Shown piece by piece: positions 45,532 through 54,681 of a DNA stretch of 64,000 nucleotides. The translations under genes were made by a program, and so were the position numbers. Numbering within the stretch: position 1 is the stretch's first letter; each line of letters starts with the position of its first letter. The stretch lies in contig JAKQNP010000036.1 of assembly GCA_029565675.1 (NCBI GenBank), positions 1 to 64,000 on the forward strand. Direction: 5' to 3'. Below the pieces are notes generated by a model. The model was not told where the DNA came from. It did no database searches and worked only from the letters and a program-made list of their open reading frames with translations. The DNA is from a bacterium. Lineage in GTDB: Bacteria > Zhuqueibacterota > Zhuqueibacteria > Residuimicrobiales > Oceaniaggregativiventaceae.

Positions 45532-47125
45532 GATGCATGTAATTATAGCAATGGATCCGCATACCATTGCACAAGGTGCGCGATCGATTAAAGATGCGTT
45601 GGTCAAAAATCTCGAACTGGCCGGTCTGAGCAACGAAATCAAGGTTGTCGAAACCGGAAGTTTGGGCATCTACAACAAAGGCGTGGTGCTGGTGGTTTTC
45701 CCTGATGGTATCTATTACACCGGTGTTAAAATCGCCGATCTCTCCGAAATTATTTCTGAACATCTGGTAAAAGGCCGGGTGGTAGAGCGGCTGCACTATC
45801 GCGATATCCCTGAAGAGAGTCGCGCTGAGGAAAAAGCTCCACGTTTCGGCAAGCAATTGCGCGTGGTTCTGAAGAATGCCGGAATTATTGATCCGGAGAG
45901 CATCGAAGAATACATTGCACAGGATGGCTATGAGGCATATGGCAAAGCGCTGACCGAAATGAAACCTGCCGACGTGCTGCAAACGGTAAAAGATTCAGGC
46001 ATGTTGGGCCGTGGCGGCGCCTTTTTTCCCACAGGTGTAAAATGGGGATTTGCAGCTGCTGAAAAGGCAAAAGAGAAGTATATTATCTGCAACGCAGACG
46101 AAGGAGAACCGGGTACATTTAAGGATCGCTTGATTCTCGAAGGCGATCCGCATGCGGTTCTGGAAGGAATGTGTCTGGCCGGGTATGCGGTTGGTGCGAC
46201 CATGGGGTATGTTTATATCCGCGGCGAATATTACATGTCGATTGCGCGCGTTCGGCGCGCCATCGAACAAGCGCGTAAAAACGGACTGCTGGGCAAAAAT
46301 ATTTTCGGCAGCGGCTTTAGCTTTGACATCGAAGTACGAGAGGGCGCGGGCGCCTATATTTGCGGTGAAGAGACCGCTTTAATCGAATCGATCGAGGGCA
46401 AACGCGGCGAACCGCGCGACAAACCGCCTTTTCCGCCATCGGTTGGTCTTTGGGGCAAACCAACGATCGTCAACAATGTGGAAACTTTGGCGACCGTCCC
46501 GCAGATACTGCTCAAAGGAGCGGCGTGGTACAAATCTCTTGGAACTGAATCAACCCCGGGAACCAAAGTGTTTACTCTGGTCGGCAACATCAACAATCCG
46601 GGCCTGATCGAAGTACCGCTGGGTATCACTCTGCGCGAAATCATCTATGATATCGGTCACGGCATTCCCAACGGCCGCGGTTTCAAGCTGGCGCAGTTGG
46701 GCGGTACCACAGGCGGCATTCTGACCAGCGAACATCTCGATCTGCCTTTTGATCTTGTCAATCTTCGATCGATCGATGCCGGTCTGGGTTCGGGGGCATT
46801 GCTGGTGGTCGACGATACGCATAATGTCGTCGAACTGGTGCAAAATTTTGCCGAATTTTTCAATCACGAATCGTGCGGCAAGTGCACCATGTGTCGCGAG
46901 GGCACGGGGCGACTCGTCGAACTGCTGCACAAACTCACATCAGGCTGTGGAGCCGAAAGCGACATCGCTTTGATCGAACGGCTGGCCAGCGCCATGATGA
47001 AAAGCGCTTTTTGCGGTTTGGGACAAGCCGCACCGGTGCCGATTCTCGGTTGCCTTCGCTATTTCCGAGATGAGTTTACCGCTTTGGCACAGCAAAAACG
47101 CCAACAGATACCGGCAAACGCTTGA
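45524..47125 (+). CDS. hydB: [FeFe]-hydrogenase subunit HydB, NuoF-like with cysteine-free N-terminal domain (set 2)
   Basis: A 533-residue NuoF-type subunit. The NADH/FMN site is GMLGRGGAFFPTGVKW, and the [4Fe-4S] ligands lie in ESCGKCTMCREGT and SAFCGLG. The first 110 residues keep a thioredoxin-like outline but contain no cysteine, so no [2Fe-2S] cluster can form there. The C-terminal two-cluster ferredoxin domain found in set 1 is absent. The missing [2Fe-2S] function may come from the separate protein at 44662. ATG 45524 has AAGGA upstream and overlaps hydC by eight bases. Confidence 0.92.
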   Translation: MHRMHVIIAMDPHTIAQGARSIKDALVKNLELAGLSNEIKVVETGSLGIYNKGVVLVVFPDGIYYTGVKIADLSEIISEHLVKGRVVERLHYRDIPEESRAEEKAPRFGKQLRVVLKNAGIIDPESIEEYIAQDGYEAYGKALTEMKPADVLQTVKDSGMLGRGGAFFPTGVKWGFAAAEKAKEKYIICNADEGEPGTFKDRLILEGDPHAVLEGMCLAGYAVGATMGYVYIRGEYYMSIARVRRAIEQARKNGLLGKNIFGSGFSFDIEVREGAGAYICGEETALIESIEGKRGEPRDKPPFPPSVGLWGKPTIVNNVETLATVPQILLKGAAWYKSLGTESTPGTKVFTLVGNINNPGLIEVPLGITLREIIYDIGHGIPNGRGFKLAQLGGTTGGILTSEHLDLPFDLVNLRSIDAGLGSGALLVVDDTHNVVELVQNFAEFFNHESCGKCTMCREGTGRLVELLHKLTSGCGAESDIALIERLASAMMKSAFCGLGQAAPVPILGCLRYFRDEFTALAQQKRQQIPANA

Positions 47126-47170
47126 TCTCGCGAATGACCGGAGTCAGTGACTGTCATGGAGGAAGATAAC

Positions 47171-48913
47171 GTGAAATCGATTAATGTCATGATAGATGGA
47201 ACAAAAGTCACCGTTCCTGAGGGGACCACAGTTCTGGATGCGGCCAAAAAGGCCAACATTAAAATTCCGGTGCTGTGCTATCATCCCGATTTGCCGCCGG
47301 TTGCTGCCTGCCGCCTCTGCGTGGTGGAGGTCAAAGGCGATCGCTTGTTGCGCACCGCTTGCAGCTGGCAATGCCGCGAAGGCATGGAAATTTCCACCAA
47401 AAGCGCCCTGGTGCGCGAATCCCGCAAGGTGGCGCTCGAATTGCTGCTTTCCCGTCACCCTATGAAATGCACCGAATGTGTGCGCAACGGCAACTGCGAA
47501 TTGCAGGATGTGGCCAATTTGCTGGGCATTCGCGAGAATCCTTTTGAATACAACGAGAGAAAAGGCGAATTGGATCTTTCCAGCAAATCGATCGTGCGCG
47601 ACCCGGCCAAATGTATTCTATGCCGGCGTTGCATTCGCACGTGCGAACTGGTACAAAGCGTCAGTGCCATCGGTCTGGAAGGCAGAGGTTATGACGTGTG
47701 GGTGGACACTCCATTTGGCAAGGGAATTGCCGATGGACCATGCGTGGCATGCGGCCAATGCATCGACCGCTGTCCGGTCGGTGCCCTCTATGAAACCAGC
47801 CATGTGGATCGCGTCTGGCGTGCTCTGGACAACCCGCAGAAGCACGTGGTCATACAGACTGCCCCGGCTGTGCGCGTCGCCGTCAGTGAAGAGTTCGGCC
47901 TCGAACCAGGCGCATTGACAACCAAACAGATGGTGGCCGGTTTGCGACGGCTCGGATTCGACCGCGTTTTTGATACCAATTTTACGGCAGATTTGACGAT
48001 CATCGAAGAAGGACATGAATTGATCGGCAGAATTAAAAAAGGCGGCAAATTTCCGATGTTGACCTCTTGCAGCCCGGGATGGATCAATTTTATCGAGCAC
48101 TTTTTCCCACAGCTGCTGCCCCATGTCAGTTCATGCAAATCGCCGCAGCAGATGTTCGGAGCTTTGGCCAAAACCTATTACGCACAAAAATTCGGTATCG
48201 ATCCCAAAAACATTTTTAGCGTGTCGATGATGCCATGCACTGCCAAAAAATATGAAGCGGATCGTCCGGAAATGAATGCCAGTGGTTATCAAGACGTCGA
48301 TGCCGTTCTGACAACCCGGGAGGTGGCGGTCATGATGAAACAAGTCGGTGTCGATCTGCCCAACATGCATGAAGAAGAATATGATGATCCGCTGGGTGTG
48401 TCAACCGGTGCCGCGGTCATTTTCGGCAATACCGGTGGGGTCATGGAAGCGGCGCTGCGCACGGTTTACGAAGTGGTGACCGAGAAAAAACTGGAGGATC
48501 TGGAGATCAATGCTGTCAGAGGAATGGAAGGCATCCGCGAGGCGGAAATCGATCTCAATGGTCTGAAAGTCAAAGCAGCGGTGGCAAACGGCCTCTACAA
48601 CGCCCGCCAGCTTTTGGACAAGATTGTTGACGGCACTGCGGATTACCATTTTATCGAAATTATGGCTTGCCCCGGTGGCTGTATCGGCGGCGGCGGCCAG
48701 CCGATCCCGACATCAAAGGAAATCCGCGCAAAACGGATCGAAGCGATCTATGAAGAAGATCGCGGTTACGAATTGCGCAAATCTCATGAAAATCCAGCTG
48801 TTCAAAAGCTGTACAAGGAGTTTCTGGGTGAACCCAATGGGCACAAGGCACACGAACTCTTGCACACCCATTACACACCCAAGTCGCAATACGAATCAGA
48901 TACTGCTGCTTGA
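47171..48913 (+). CDS. hydA: [FeFe]-hydrogenase catalytic subunit HydA (set 2)
   Basis: A 580-residue catalytic subunit with the same domain order as set 1: [2Fe-2S] (LCYHPDLPPVAACRLCVVE), His-Cys (HPMKCTECVRNGNCELQ), two [4Fe-4S] motifs (CILCRRCIRTC, CVACGQCIDRC), then LTSCSPGWIN, MMPCTAKKYE and MACPGGCIGGGGQP of the H cluster. GTG 47171 is preferred because GGAGGAAG stands eight bases upstream, and an ATG at 47156 is the alternative. No maturase genes (hydEFG) are in the window. They must lie elsewhere. Confidence 0.94.
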   Translation: MKSINVMIDGTKVTVPEGTTVLDAAKKANIKIPVLCYHPDLPPVAACRLCVVEVKGDRLLRTACSWQCREGMEISTKSALVRESRKVALELLLSRHPMKCTECVRNGNCELQDVANLLGIRENPFEYNERKGELDLSSKSIVRDPAKCILCRRCIRTCELVQSVSAIGLEGRGYDVWVDTPFGKGIADGPCVACGQCIDRCPVGALYETSHVDRVWRALDNPQKHVVIQTAPAVRVAVSEEFGLEPGALTTKQMVAGLRRLGFDRVFDTNFTADLTIIEEGHELIGRIKKGGKFPMLTSCSPGWINFIEHFFPQLLPHVSSCKSPQQMFGALAKTYYAQKFGIDPKNIFSVSMMPCTAKKYEADRPEMNASGYQDVDAVLTTREVAVMMKQVGVDLPNMHEEEYDDPLGVSTGAAVIFGNTGGVMEAALRTVYEVVTEKKLEDLEINAVRGMEGIREAEIDLNGLKVKAAVANGLYNARQLLDKIVDGTADYHFIEIMACPGGCIGGGGQPIPTSKEIRAKRIEAIYEEDRGYELRKSHENPAVQKLYKEFLGEPNGHKAHELLHTHYTPKSQYESDTAA

Positions 48914-48920
48914 TCTCGAA

Positions 48921-48959
48921 AAATCGCTCTGCGCTGTTTAGGCGCAGAGCGATTTTTTT
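48921..48959 (+). terminator. Terminator after the second hydrogenase operon
   Basis: AAATCGCTCTGCGC and GCGCAGAGCGATTT form a perfect 14-bp stem with a seven-base loop, and the 3' arm runs into seven T. Ends the hydrogen locus 8 bases after hydA. Confidence 0.92.
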
Positions 48960-49025
48960 AACAGGTTGCCCAATTCTTTATGACCCCAAGATTCGCGGGT
49001 AAATCACAAACGCGAAGGAGTCCCT

Positions 49026-50105
49026 ATGGCTCATCGAACTTCGCAAGTGCTGATCCTAACGATCAATCCGGGTTCCACCTCAAGCAAAATCGCGATTTTC
49101 CGTGGGCGAAAACAAGTCGCACAACAAACACTTTTGCACTCTGCCGCTGATCTGCAAAAGTTCGAGACAATCTGGCAGCAATTCGATATCCGCGCACAAG
49201 CCATCCAGAATTTTTTAAAGGAAGAACACTATCTCGGCAAAGAGTTTACCGGAGTTGTCGGCAGAGGTGGATTGCTTAAGCCCCTGCGCAGCGGAACCTA
49301 TCTTGTCAATGAATCGATGATTCTCGATGCCAAGGCCGGTGTGCAGGGACAACACATCGCCAACCTCGGCTGCGCTCTTGCTGATCATTTCGCCCGACTG
49401 CTCAACTGCAAAGCCTATGTGGTTGACCCGGTGTCGGTCGATGAATTCGAGCCTGTCGCCCGCTTTTCCGGACATCCGCTGATCGAACGACGAACCCTCT
49501 CGCATGCCCTCAATATTCGCGCGGCAACGTTTTTTATCGCCAGGGTTCTGGGAATCGATGCTCTGCACAGCAACATGGTGGTCGCACACTTGGGCGGCGG
49601 TATTTCAATCGCCGCTGTAAGAAACAGCCGCATTATCGATGTCAACGACGCTTCAAGCGATGGACCATTTTCTCCGAACCGCACCGGCGGTTTGCCTCTG
49701 CAGCCCTTTATTGATCTCTGCTTTTCATCCAAATACTCAATCCGCGAAATTCGAAACCTGGTGGCTGGAAACGGTGGCCTTTTTGCATACCTGGGCACCA
49801 CGGACGTTCCGGAAATTGAACAGAGAATCGATAACGGCGACGAATTATCCCGACACGTTTTTGCGGCGATGGCTTATCAAATCAGCAAAGAAATCGGTGC
49901 CATGGCTGCCGTGTTGGGTGGAAAACTCGATGCCATCGTTTTTACCGGCGGACTATCGCATTCTCAGCGGTTAATCGACCTGGTGCGCAGCCATATCCAG
50001 TTTTTGGCACCGGTGCATGTTCTTGCCGGTGAAATGGAAATGGAAGCTATGGCTGATGGTTTGTTGCGGGTTCTGGAGGGGATCGAAAGTTTGCAGGTCT
50101 ATTGA
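49026..50105 (+). CDS. buk: Butyrate kinase (copy 1)
   Basis: A 359-residue acetate/butyrate kinase-family enzyme making ATP from butyryl phosphate. TINPGSTSSKIAIF is the N-terminal phosphate loop, VVGRGGLLKPLRSGTY and VVAHLGGGISIA are family hallmarks, and FSGHPLIERRTLSHALNIR is near the active site. GAAGGAGT precedes the ATG. The order is kinase first, then transferase. A second buk-ptb pair lies at 62257. Confidence 0.9.
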   Translation: MAHRTSQVLILTINPGSTSSKIAIFRGRKQVAQQTLLHSAADLQKFETIWQQFDIRAQAIQNFLKEEHYLGKEFTGVVGRGGLLKPLRSGTYLVNESMILDAKAGVQGQHIANLGCALADHFARLLNCKAYVVDPVSVDEFEPVARFSGHPLIERRTLSHALNIRAATFFIARVLGIDALHSNMVVAHLGGGISIAAVRNSRIIDVNDASSDGPFSPNRTGGLPLQPFIDLCFSSKYSIREIRNLVAGNGGLFAYLGTTDVPEIEQRIDNGDELSRHVFAAMAYQISKEIGAMAAVLGGKLDAIVFTGGLSHSQRLIDLVRSHIQFLAPVHVLAGEMEMEAMADGLLRVLEGIESLQVY

Positions 50106-50157
50106 GACCACTCCAAGGGGTGCTCCGCTGGCACGATTCAACGAAACAGGGACCTTT

Positions 50158-51111
50158 ATGGTAAAAAAAATGATCACCAAACTCGACCAAATATTACAGC
50201 AAGCCAGAAAGGGCGACCCGATCAGGGTGGCCGTAGCTGCCGCACAAGATGAAGCAGCCCTTTCAGCAGTGCTGAATGCTTTGGAGATGGGCATTGTGCA
50301 GGCCGAATTGTTTGGCGATGCCAACGAGATCAAAATAATTGCTGACAATCCACAGCTGCTGAAAAAAGCAACCGTGCATTCTGCTGCAAATCCTTTGCAG
50401 GCAGCAGAGCAGGCCATTCAGGCGATCCGCAACGGCCAGGCAGAGCTTTTGCTCAAAGGACAAATAAAGACCGCCGAGTTGCTGCGCCGGGTCCTGGATG
50501 CGGAAACCGGTTTGCGGACCGGTCAATTGTTGAGCGATGTGTTCGTCTGTGAGTGGCCGACAGCCAGGCGAACCAGACTGATCATGATAACCGACGGTGG
50601 AGTCAACCTTAAGCCGTCCTTGAATGATAAGATACAAATCCTCACCAATGCCGTCGGGGTCTGCCAGGCTTTGGGCAATCCTCTCCCCAAAGTGGCCATA
50701 CTCAGTGCGATTGAAACCATAAATCCCAATCTGCAATCGACGCAAGACGCTGCCATCCTGACCAAAATGAACCAACGCGGACAGATCCCGGGCTGCATTG
50801 TCGATGGTCCACTGGCGCTGGACAACGCTTTATCCGCCGAAGCAGCTGCCATCAAGGGTATTCACTCTGCCGTTGCCGGTGCAGCAGATATTTTGCTCTG
50901 TCCGGACATCGAATCTGCCAACATTCTTGCCAAATCCACCACCTATTTTGCGCGACTGCGGCTTGCCCACGTCTTGATCGGTGCCAAGGTGCCGGTGCTG
51001 ATTCCTTCTCGTGCGGATACAGCCGACAGCAAGCTCTTGTCAATTGCGCTCGGAAAAATCGTTTACCACCATCAAATAGAAGCTGGTGGCCAATCGAGAA
51101 AAATGCAGTAA
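50158..51111 (+). CDS. ptb: Phosphate butyryltransferase (copy 1)
   Basis: A 317-residue transferase exchanging CoA for phosphate on butyryl-CoA or a related acyl-CoA. LLLKGQIKTAELLRRVL, MITDGGVNLKPSL, PKVAILSAIETINPNLQST and IVDGPLALDNA are typical of Ptb. With Buk it turns an acyl-CoA into the free acid and ATP. ATG 50158 is preceded by AACAGGGA. The gene starts 52 bases after buk. Confidence 0.9.
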   Translation: MVKKMITKLDQILQQARKGDPIRVAVAAAQDEAALSAVLNALEMGIVQAELFGDANEIKIIADNPQLLKKATVHSAANPLQAAEQAIQAIRNGQAELLLKGQIKTAELLRRVLDAETGLRTGQLLSDVFVCEWPTARRTRLIMITDGGVNLKPSLNDKIQILTNAVGVCQALGNPLPKVAILSAIETINPNLQSTQDAAILTKMNQRGQIPGCIVDGPLALDNALSAEAAAIKGIHSAVAGAADILLCPDIESANILAKSTTYFARLRLAHVLIGAKVPVLIPSRADTADSKLLSIALGKIVYHHQIEAGGQSRKMQ

Positions 51112-51380
51112 CCCAGCGGAAAAAGACCCATATGCCCTCTGCTGTTTAGTCCATTCAAGGTTGTCGACAGGAGATCGTTCATCAGGTCAAAGTTGTGCGC
51201 AGCGATGTCGTCAAGAGATTGGACGCAGTGCAAAAAAGAAATTGTAAATCTGAATCAAATGGTTTAATTTACCTGGAAATAACGACCCTTGTTTCTTTTC
51301 GCTGTTTCGCTGTGAGCTGATAAAATTGCGCAGCAACACCTGTCAAACTTGATCCCTTACTTTCACAGGAGTCGTGCCGA

Positions 51381-52175
51381 TTGAACAAGAATTTTTTCAA
51401 CGAAAAATTACGCGTCGTTGGACAACAATTCTCTCAATTTATGATCAATTTGCACGATATGTTCGAATTGTTCGGCCGTTCTTTTGCGCTTCTTTTTAAC
51501 CGACCGGCCTACTTTCGCGACACACTTGCGCAAATGCACAGCATCGGCGTGCGCAGTCTGCCAATCGTCGTTCTGGTTTGCACCTTTACCGGCATGGTAT
51601 TGGCATTGCAAGCTGGTTACGCAATGGCGATCTATGGAGCCAAGATGTATGTCGGCTCTTTGGTCAGCATCTCTTTGTTGCGCGAGCTCGGACCCGTCTT
51701 GACGGCAGTCGTGGTTGCCGGCAGAGTGGGAGCCGGCATCGCCGCGGAAATCGGTTCGATGCAGGTCACCGAACAAATCGACGCGATGCGGGCTTTGGGT
51801 ACCAATCCAGTTAAAAAACTGTCCAGCACCCGGCTGGTGGCCATTCTCATCATGTTGCCGATCCTGACCTTCATCGGCAATGGGGTGGGCATTCTCGGCG
51901 CCTTGTTGATTGCCGTGGGCAATCTCAACATCGCCGGTTCCTTCTTTTGGACAACCGTATTTAACGCAATCACTTTCGAAGATCTCTTAAACAGTTTGCT
52001 TAAGCCAATTGCCTTTGCGATGATTATTTCGACAATCGGATGTTTCATGGGGTTTCATGCATCAGGTGGTACCAAGGGGGTTGGCGAGGCAACGACTCGT
52101 TCGGTGGTTGTTTCCATCGTGTTGATTTTTCTGGTCGATTTTTTGATTACCAATTTCATTCTAACCATCAGCTGA
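51381..52175 (+). CDS. mlaE: MlaE-type ABC transporter permease
   Basis: A 264-residue permease (MlaE/YrbE family) with about five membrane segments (VVLVCTFTGMVLALQAGYA, LVAILIMLPILTFIGNGVG). LRELGPVLTAVVVAGRVGAG is the family's ATPase-contact motif. It moves phospholipids or other lipids between the inner and outer membranes, so the cell has an outer membrane. The start is TTG with ACAGGAG upstream. First gene of an mlaEFD operon. Confidence 0.9.
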   Translation: MNKNFFNEKLRVVGQQFSQFMINLHDMFELFGRSFALLFNRPAYFRDTLAQMHSIGVRSLPIVVLVCTFTGMVLALQAGYAMAIYGAKMYVGSLVSISLLRELGPVLTAVVVAGRVGAGIAAEIGSMQVTEQIDAMRALGTNPVKKLSSTRLVAILIMLPILTFIGNGVGILGALLIAVGNLNIAGSFFWTTVFNAITFEDLLNSLLKPIAFAMIISTIGCFMGFHASGGTKGVGEATTRSVVVSIVLIFLVDFLITNFILTIS

Positions 52176-52188
52176 TCGGCACATCATT

Positions 52189-52929
52189 ATGGCTGAGCAC
52201 GACAAGATCTTGCTGCGAGAGGTCTATAAAGAATTCGGCAGCACCAAGGTTTTGCAAGGGCTAAACCTGGCGATCAGAGCTGGCGAAACTCTGGTCGTCA
52301 TGGGCCGCAGCGGCTGCGGAAAGAGCGTGATGCTCAAAATTTTGCTCGGATTAATCCTGCCCGACAGCGGAGAAATAGTCATCGACGACCAGGAAATCAC
52401 GCAGCTATCGGAAAAAGATCTGGTGCCTATCCGGCAGAAAATAGGCATGCTTTTTCAGGGGTCAGCGCTATTCGATTCACTGACTGTCGGCGAAAATGTC
52501 GGGTACGCTTTGAAAGAACATTTCAAAATGCCGACAGAAGAAATTCAGCAAGTGGTCAAGAAAAACCTGAGCTTTGTGGACTTGGCCGGTGCCGAGGATT
52601 TGATGCCGGCAGCATTGTCGGGGGGAATGAAAAAGCGGGTTGCTCTGGCTCGCGCAATGGCTTATCAGCCTGAAATTTTGCTTTACGATGAGCCAACCAC
52701 CGGATTGGATCCGATCACTGCGACAACCATCAACGCTCTGATACGAAAGACACAACAAGAATTGGGTGTCACTTCGATCGTCGTGACGCACGAATTGGAC
52801 AGCGGCTTCAGTGTAGCCGACCGAATTGCGGTCATCAATGATGGGGTGATCATCGAAATTGGATCGTTACACGAAGTTCAAAAAAGCAAAAATAATTTTG
52901 TAAAACTTTTTTTGGCAGGTCCAAAATGA
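52189..52929 (+). CDS. mlaF: MlaF-type ABC transporter ATPase
   Basis: A 246-residue ATPase. The Walker A is MGRSGCGKSVMLK, the signature LSGGMKKRVALARAM, and the Walker B LLYDEPTTGLDP, with VTHELDSGF as the switch. LFQGSALFDSLTV is typical of MlaF. It powers lipid transport with MlaE. The stop overlaps the MCE gene by four bases. Confidence 0.93.
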   Translation: MAEHDKILLREVYKEFGSTKVLQGLNLAIRAGETLVVMGRSGCGKSVMLKILLGLILPDSGEIVIDDQEITQLSEKDLVPIRQKIGMLFQGSALFDSLTVGENVGYALKEHFKMPTEEIQQVVKKNLSFVDLAGAEDLMPAALSGGMKKRVALARAMAYQPEILLYDEPTTGLDPITATTINALIRKTQQELGVTSIVVTHELDSGFSVADRIAVINDGVIIEIGSLHEVQKSKNNFVKLFLAGPK

Positions 52930-53894
52930 ACAGACGAGAGCAACAAGAACGGAAACACGAGATCAAAGTTGGATTTACCATATTGTTGGGATTGTCTATT
53001 CTCGTTTTTACCATTCTCTATGTCGGACAAAACAAGGGCGTTCTGCGGCCGCGGTATCGGTTGCATTGCATGATGTCCAGGGTCAATGGTTTGCAGAGCG
53101 GCGCCCCGGTGCAATTGGCCGGCGTTCGTGTCGGTTCGGTCATCAGTGTTGAATTTTCGCCCTCCTATGAAGATCGCAAGATCGAGGTTATTCTGGAAAT
53201 CGACAAGGTTGTGCAGCCGCGGATCCGCCAGGATTCAGAAGCCTATATTGGCACCATGGGACTGTTGGGCGATAAATATGTCGGCATAAGTATGGGATCT
53301 ATGGCCCTGCCGGTGTTGAATGAAGGGGAGATGCTCACGAGCAGCGACCCGGTTGATATTGAGAAACTGATCGATGAAGGGGTGGATGTCTTTGCCGCTT
53401 TGCGCAAAACCAGCGAGTCGCTGACCGACATCACCCATAAAATCGATGAAGGCCGCGGAACCCTTGGCATGCTGATCAATGATCCGCGCATGTACTATGA
53501 CATCGATCGCATTCTTCTGTTGCTCGAGAGTTTGACCATCAAGGTTGAAAAAGGCAAAGGATCGATGGCAAAATTGTTTTCTGATCCCCGTCTCTATGAT
53601 GAGCTTGCGCAAACCCTTTTTTCGACCCGCCAAATGGTCGACAGCTTGCGACAGGGGCAAGGCTCGATGGGGCAATTGCTCACCGATCGCAGTTTGTATG
53701 ACAACTTGACGGTTAGCACTGAAAACATCAAATCGCTAACCGAACGCCTGGAAGACGGGCAGGGGAGCATGGGCAAAGTGCTCGTCGATGAACAGCTCTA
53801 CAAGCAATTGCAGTCGGTGGTTACACAGCTTGACAGCTTGGTCACAGACATCAAAAAGAATCCTAAGCGCTATCTTAAAGTCGAAATCTTTTAA
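52926..53894 (+). CDS. mlaD: MCE (MlaD-like) lipid-binding protein with C-terminal repeats
   Basis: A 322-residue protein. One N-terminal membrane segment (VGFTILLGLSILVFTILYVG) is followed by an MCE domain at about 40-125 (GLQSGAPVQLAGVRVGSVIS, then GLLGDKYVGI). Residues about 175-305 hold four repeats of about 33 residues, each with G-x-G-(S/T)-(M/L) and D-x-x-(L/M)-Y, for example GKGSMAKLFSDPRLYDEL and GQGSMGQLLTDRSLYDNL. These probably form helices extending across the periplasm. Partner of MlaE and MlaF. Confidence 0.88.
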   Translation: MNRREQQERKHEIKVGFTILLGLSILVFTILYVGQNKGVLRPRYRLHCMMSRVNGLQSGAPVQLAGVRVGSVISVEFSPSYEDRKIEVILEIDKVVQPRIRQDSEAYIGTMGLLGDKYVGISMGSMALPVLNEGEMLTSSDPVDIEKLIDEGVDVFAALRKTSESLTDITHKIDEGRGTLGMLINDPRMYYDIDRILLLLESLTIKVEKGKGSMAKLFSDPRLYDELAQTLFSTRQMVDSLRQGQGSMGQLLTDRSLYDNLTVSTENIKSLTERLEDGQGSMGKVLVDEQLYKQLQSVVTQLDSLVTDIKKNPKRYLKVEIF

Positions 53895-53900
53895 TTTTTT

Positions 53901-54353
53901 ATGAGTCTCGTTTTAGTGGCCCGAATAACCGACAGAAACCCAGTTGATCTTGCACAGAACAGCGTGCAGCGGATCGATCGCTGGCTGCACCATGTTTGCT
54001 TGTTTAAAACTCGCACACAGGCAGCCAGGGCATGTGAAGAAAGAAGGGTAAAGGTCAATGGCGAGACCATTAAAGCGGCAAAAAATATCCGGCCTGGAGA
54101 TCAAGTGACCATTCGTTATCCCAACGGCCGCTTTGTCGATTATCAGATCTTGGCATTGGCGCCAAAGAGCATGCCCAAGCAACAAGCGCGTGAATGCTAT
54201 GACACACAAGAACGACAGGTCAGCGAGGAGATGCGCGAGTTGTTGCAGCTGTTCAATGCGAGCTATAAGCCGGTAAAAAGCAAATACAAAGGCCGGCCGA
54301 CCAAAAGAGAACGCCGCACGATGGATGGTTTCAAACGCAAACAACAGACTTGA
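53901..54353 (+). CDS. S4-domain RNA-binding protein, Hsp15-like
   Basis: A 150-residue protein. The S4 domain spans about 24-85 (QRIDRWLHHVCLFKTRTQAA, RRVKVNGETIKAAKNIRPGD). The basic C-terminal tail ends in RPTKRERRTMDGFKR. Hsp15-type proteins rescue stalled 50S subunits. Its 20-residue N-terminus looks poorly conserved and no ribosome site is clear. It stands seven bases after the mla operon and may be co-transcribed. Confidence 0.75.
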   Translation: MSLVLVARITDRNPVDLAQNSVQRIDRWLHHVCLFKTRTQAARACEERRVKVNGETIKAAKNIRPGDQVTIRYPNGRFVDYQILALAPKSMPKQQARECYDTQERQVSEEMRELLQLFNASYKPVKSKYKGRPTKRERRTMDGFKRKQQT

Positions 54354-54681
54354 GCAGGGTTCTGGTGCATCAATTTGTTAAGCCAAGGACTGTACACAGC
54401 AAAATTATTGTCCGACATGTGACATTTTCTTAAATAAATACCATGCGGGACATTTAAAACCACCTTGACATTGATTGCCTGTTTAATTATGATTGAGTCA
54501 AGTCGCGCTTGTGGTTTTTGCCGGCGATTGCAGCACCGACTGCCGGCTTAATGCGAGTTGCGAAAGCGCTTTGTTTACGATGCGTGTCAATTTGATCGCA
54601 TAACATCACCTTGTCTTCGGTGCGCAGACAAGAAAGCTTTTTATCACCGCACCACCCAATCCCCAATCACAGGAGTTAGCC
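54354..54681. other. Intergenic region before gdhA
   Basis: About 330 bases with no gene. TTGACATTGATTGCCTGTTTAATTATGAT around 54474-54500 resembles a promoter, with TTGACA as the -35 box and TTTAAT/TAATTATGAT near the -10 box. The gdhA ribosome site ACAGGAG is at the end. Confidence 0.5.

Noticed and set aside
36468-48913. Loss of a catalytic cysteine in both HydA proteins (TSCSPGW in place of TSCCPGW)
   Set aside because: I recall serine at this position as common in this HydA group, so it is not treated as a sign of inactivity.
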